Positions 5,429-6,847 of a DNA stretch of 6,847 nt are shown piece after piece; the first letter of the stretch is position 1, and every line of letters begins with the position of its first letter. The position numbers and the translations under genes were made by a program. The notes beneath the pieces were generated by a model, which saw only the letters and a list, made by a program, of their open reading frames with translations, did no database searches and was not told the DNA's origin. This DNA is from Synergistaceae bacterium. GTDB taxonomy: Bacteria; Synergistota; Synergistia; Synergistales; Aminobacteriaceae. Location of the stretch: assembly GCA_017427625.1 (NCBI GenBank), contig JAFRSL010000211.1, positions 1-6,847 on the forward strand, in the 5' to 3' direction.

Positions 5429-6847
5429 TCACAGCCCCCTTCCATGACAATACTTGTACTTCTTCCCTGAACCGCATGGGCATGGATCGTTTCGCCCGAC
5501 TTTTGCGGCCTTCTTCACTGGTTCACGAGGTGCGTCTGAGCCTGACATCTGGAAATCGCGCTTCTCCATCGTCATTTGGCGTTCTCTTCTGGACTCACTG
5601 AGGACCCTGACCCTGAATATCTGCTCGGTGAATGTGTCCTTAACCCTGTCCATCATCTCGGTGAAGAGGTTGTAGCTCTCGAACTGGTACTCAATCAGCG
5701 GGTCTTTCTGGCCGATTGCACGGAGGCCGATTCCGCGTCTAAGCTCGTCCATTGATGTGAGGTGTTCGCGCCACGCTGAGTCGAGAGTCTCAAGGAGTAT
5801 GTAGCGTGTGATTGAGCCGGCAATGTTCGCTCCATCATGCTGTGAGTTGAGTTCGGTGATTTTTGCGTCGAAGCGTGATTTTACGCCGTCAAGGATTTCG
5901 TCTCTCATTCCTTCCATGTCGAGGCGTGTATCAATCTCAGCGATTCTTCCCTCAGCACCTGCCCCGAATAATGCCCTCAGCCTTGATGCCGCTCGTGATG
6001 GGTCAGGCTCTGCGTCGTGTCCTTCTGGGAAATACTTTTCGAGGATGTCATTGACTACGCCGCGTATGACTTCCCAGCCGTATTGAGGCATTTCCTTGTC
6101 GGGTGTCGAAAGGATCTCACCGCGCTCGCTGTAGACTGCCTCCCTCTGTTGGTTCATAACGTTGTCGTAGGCCAGTAACTGCTTGCGAATGTCAAAGTGC
6201 AACTCCTCGACCTTCTTCTGAGAGTTCTCGATTATCTTGCTCAACATTGGGGACTCTATTGCCTCTCCGTCCTTAAGTCCCAATTTCCCCATCAGCGGCT
6301 GAATCTTCTCAGACCCGAAAAGCCTCAGCAGGTTATCCTCAAGTGAGAGGTAGAAGCGTGAAATTCCCGGGTCCCCCTGACGGCCTGAGCGTCCACGAAG
6401 CTGGTTGTCGATGCGGCGGGATTCGTGGCGTTCAGTGCCGATTATTGCGAGTCCTCCAGCCTTGACGACTCTCTCGTGTTCAGCGCCGCATGAAGCTGTG
6501 TACTCCTTCAGCAATCGTTCATATTCGGCAGCGTCATCGCGGGCTTTGTCCTTTGCGAGAAATTCAGGGTTACCGCCAAGCATTATGTCAGTTCCTCGAC
6601 CGGCCATGTTTGTTGCGACTGTTACAGCACCTTCACGGCCTGCCTGCGCGACGATGTAGGCTTCCTTCTCGTGGTACTTTGCGTTGAGAACCTGATGGGG
6701 GATTTTGCGGGCTTTGAGGAGCTTACTGACACGTTCTGAGTTCTCGATTGACGTTGTTCCTACGAGGACGGGCTGACCGTTCTTGTGGCACTCGGATACT
6801 TCATCGGCGACCGCGCTGTACTTCTCGTGCTCTGTTGCGAAAATTGC
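5429..6847 (-). CDS. secA: Preprotein translocase ATPase SecA, C-terminal 472 residues (5' end outside window)
   Basis: SecA is the cytoplasmic ATPase that drives unfolded preproteins through SecYEG. The frame runs open to the window edge at 6847, so the gene starts beyond it. The Met at 6607 is internal, because 80 further SecA residues precede it (including [20 protein letters not shown] and [20 protein letters not shown]). Visible parts, in order: helicase motif IV-like GTTSIE (6743-6760); motif [15 protein letters not shown] (around 6572-6613); motif [15 protein letters not shown] (6365-6403); scaffold and wing sequences with [16 protein letters not shown]; the LDSAWREHL...[13 protein letters not shown] helical scaffold block (about 5693-5797); a variable linker; and the zinc-binding SEC-C tail [13 protein letters not shown] (5444-5482), whose three Cys and one His bind Zn and contact SecB or ribosomes. 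The stop TGA is 3 bases before the next gene. It is the first gene of the minus-strand cluster seen here; no promoter is in the window. Confidence 0.98.
   Translation of the reverse strand, partial: AIFATEHEKYSAVADEVSECHKNGQPVLVGTTSIENSERVSKLLKARKIPHQVLNAKYHEKEAYIVAQAGREGAVTVATNMAGRGTDIMLGGNPEFLAKDKARDDAAEYERLLKEYTASCGAEHERVVKAGGLAIIGTERHESRRIDNQLRGRSGRQGDPGISRFYLSLEDNLLRLFGSEKIQPLMGKLGLKDGEAIESPMLSKIIENSQKKVEELHFDIRKQLLAYDNVMNQQREAVYSERGEILSTPDKEMPQYGWEVIRGVVNDILEKYFPEGHDAEPDPSRAASRLRALFGAGAEGRIAEIDTRLDMEGMRDEILDGVKSRFDAKITELNSQHDGANIAGSITRYILLETLDSAWREHLTSMDELRRGIGLRAIGQKDPLIEYQFESYNLFTEMMDRVKDTFTEQIFRVRVLSESRRERQMTMEKRDFQMSGSDAPREPVKKAAKVGRNDPCPCGSGKKYKYCHGRGL
5435..5440 (-). promoter_or_regulatory. 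Ribosome-binding site that decides a TTG start
   Basis: AGGGGG on the minus strand lies inside the last secA codons, 9 bases before the TTG at 5423-5425. With the secA TGA stop in the same frame at 5429-5431, it supports TTG as the initiation codon of the exported protein. Confidence 0.7.

Noticed and set aside
5423..5431. Stop-codon recoding (TGA as a sense codon) joining secA to the next gene
   Set aside because: TGA also ends argS and the acetyltransferase at the expected places, the SecA tail is complete at the SEC-C motif, and the next gene has its own signal peptide and ribosome-binding site.
5429..6607. Reading secA as a complete 392-residue gene starting at the Met at 6607
   Set aside because: This Met is inside helicase motif V (TNMAGRGTD), and 80 more in-frame SecA residues lie upstream to the window edge. 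The gene is truncated by the window, not by mutation.
1..6847. Search for CRISPR repeats, insertion sequences, tRNA or riboswitches
   Set aside because: No regularly spaced repeats, transposase-like frames, cloverleaf or long structured leader was seen. All intergenic gaps are 45 bases or less.

Overview
This is a bacterial window of roughly balanced base composition. It holds seven protein-coding genes in two convergent, very tightly packed blocks, with almost no non-coding DNA. The gene set is chromosomal housekeeping (SecA, arginyl-tRNA synthetase, an FtsB/DivIC-type division protein) next to a small metabolic cassette. No mobile element, CRISPR array, tRNA or rRNA is visible. I suspect an anaerobic, host-associated bacterium, possibly of the Synergistota. 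That rests on general protein flavour and gene order, is a weak inference, and cannot be settled from the sequence alone.

Left block, plus strand (1-1547): the 3' end of an aldo/keto reductase gene, then a hexapeptide-repeat (maltose/galactoside type) O-acetyltransferase, then a short-chain dehydrogenase/reductase. The gaps are 2 and 3 bases, so this is the end of one transcription unit. Two NAD(P)-dependent oxidoreductases around an acetyltransferase suggest carbonyl/alcohol or sugar metabolism, but the substrates cannot be read from the sequence. The block ends at a strong intrinsic terminator (1556-1587).

Right block, minus strand (6847 down to 1593): secA (3' two thirds or less, cut by the window edge), a 617-residue exported protein of unrecognised function that resembles DUF3857/transglutaminase-like proteins but seems to lack the catalytic cysteine, argS, and a 97-residue FtsB/DivIC-like gene. 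Gaps are 3, 10 and 1 bases. Each downstream ribosome-binding site lies in or against the end of the preceding gene, which indicates one operon with translational coupling. Two of the genes appear to use TTG starts. The block links protein export (SecA), an envelope protein that would be a Sec client, translation (ArgRS) and septum formation (FtsB/DivIC).

The two blocks meet tail to tail over 45 bases. There a 10-bp GC-rich hairpin is nested inside an outer inverted repeat that contains both stop codons, so one element probably serves both transcripts. The items most worth a second look are the apparently inactive transglutaminase-like protein, this convergent terminator, the TMST variant of the KMSKS signature in ArgRS, and the long Ser-Tyr loop of the SDR.
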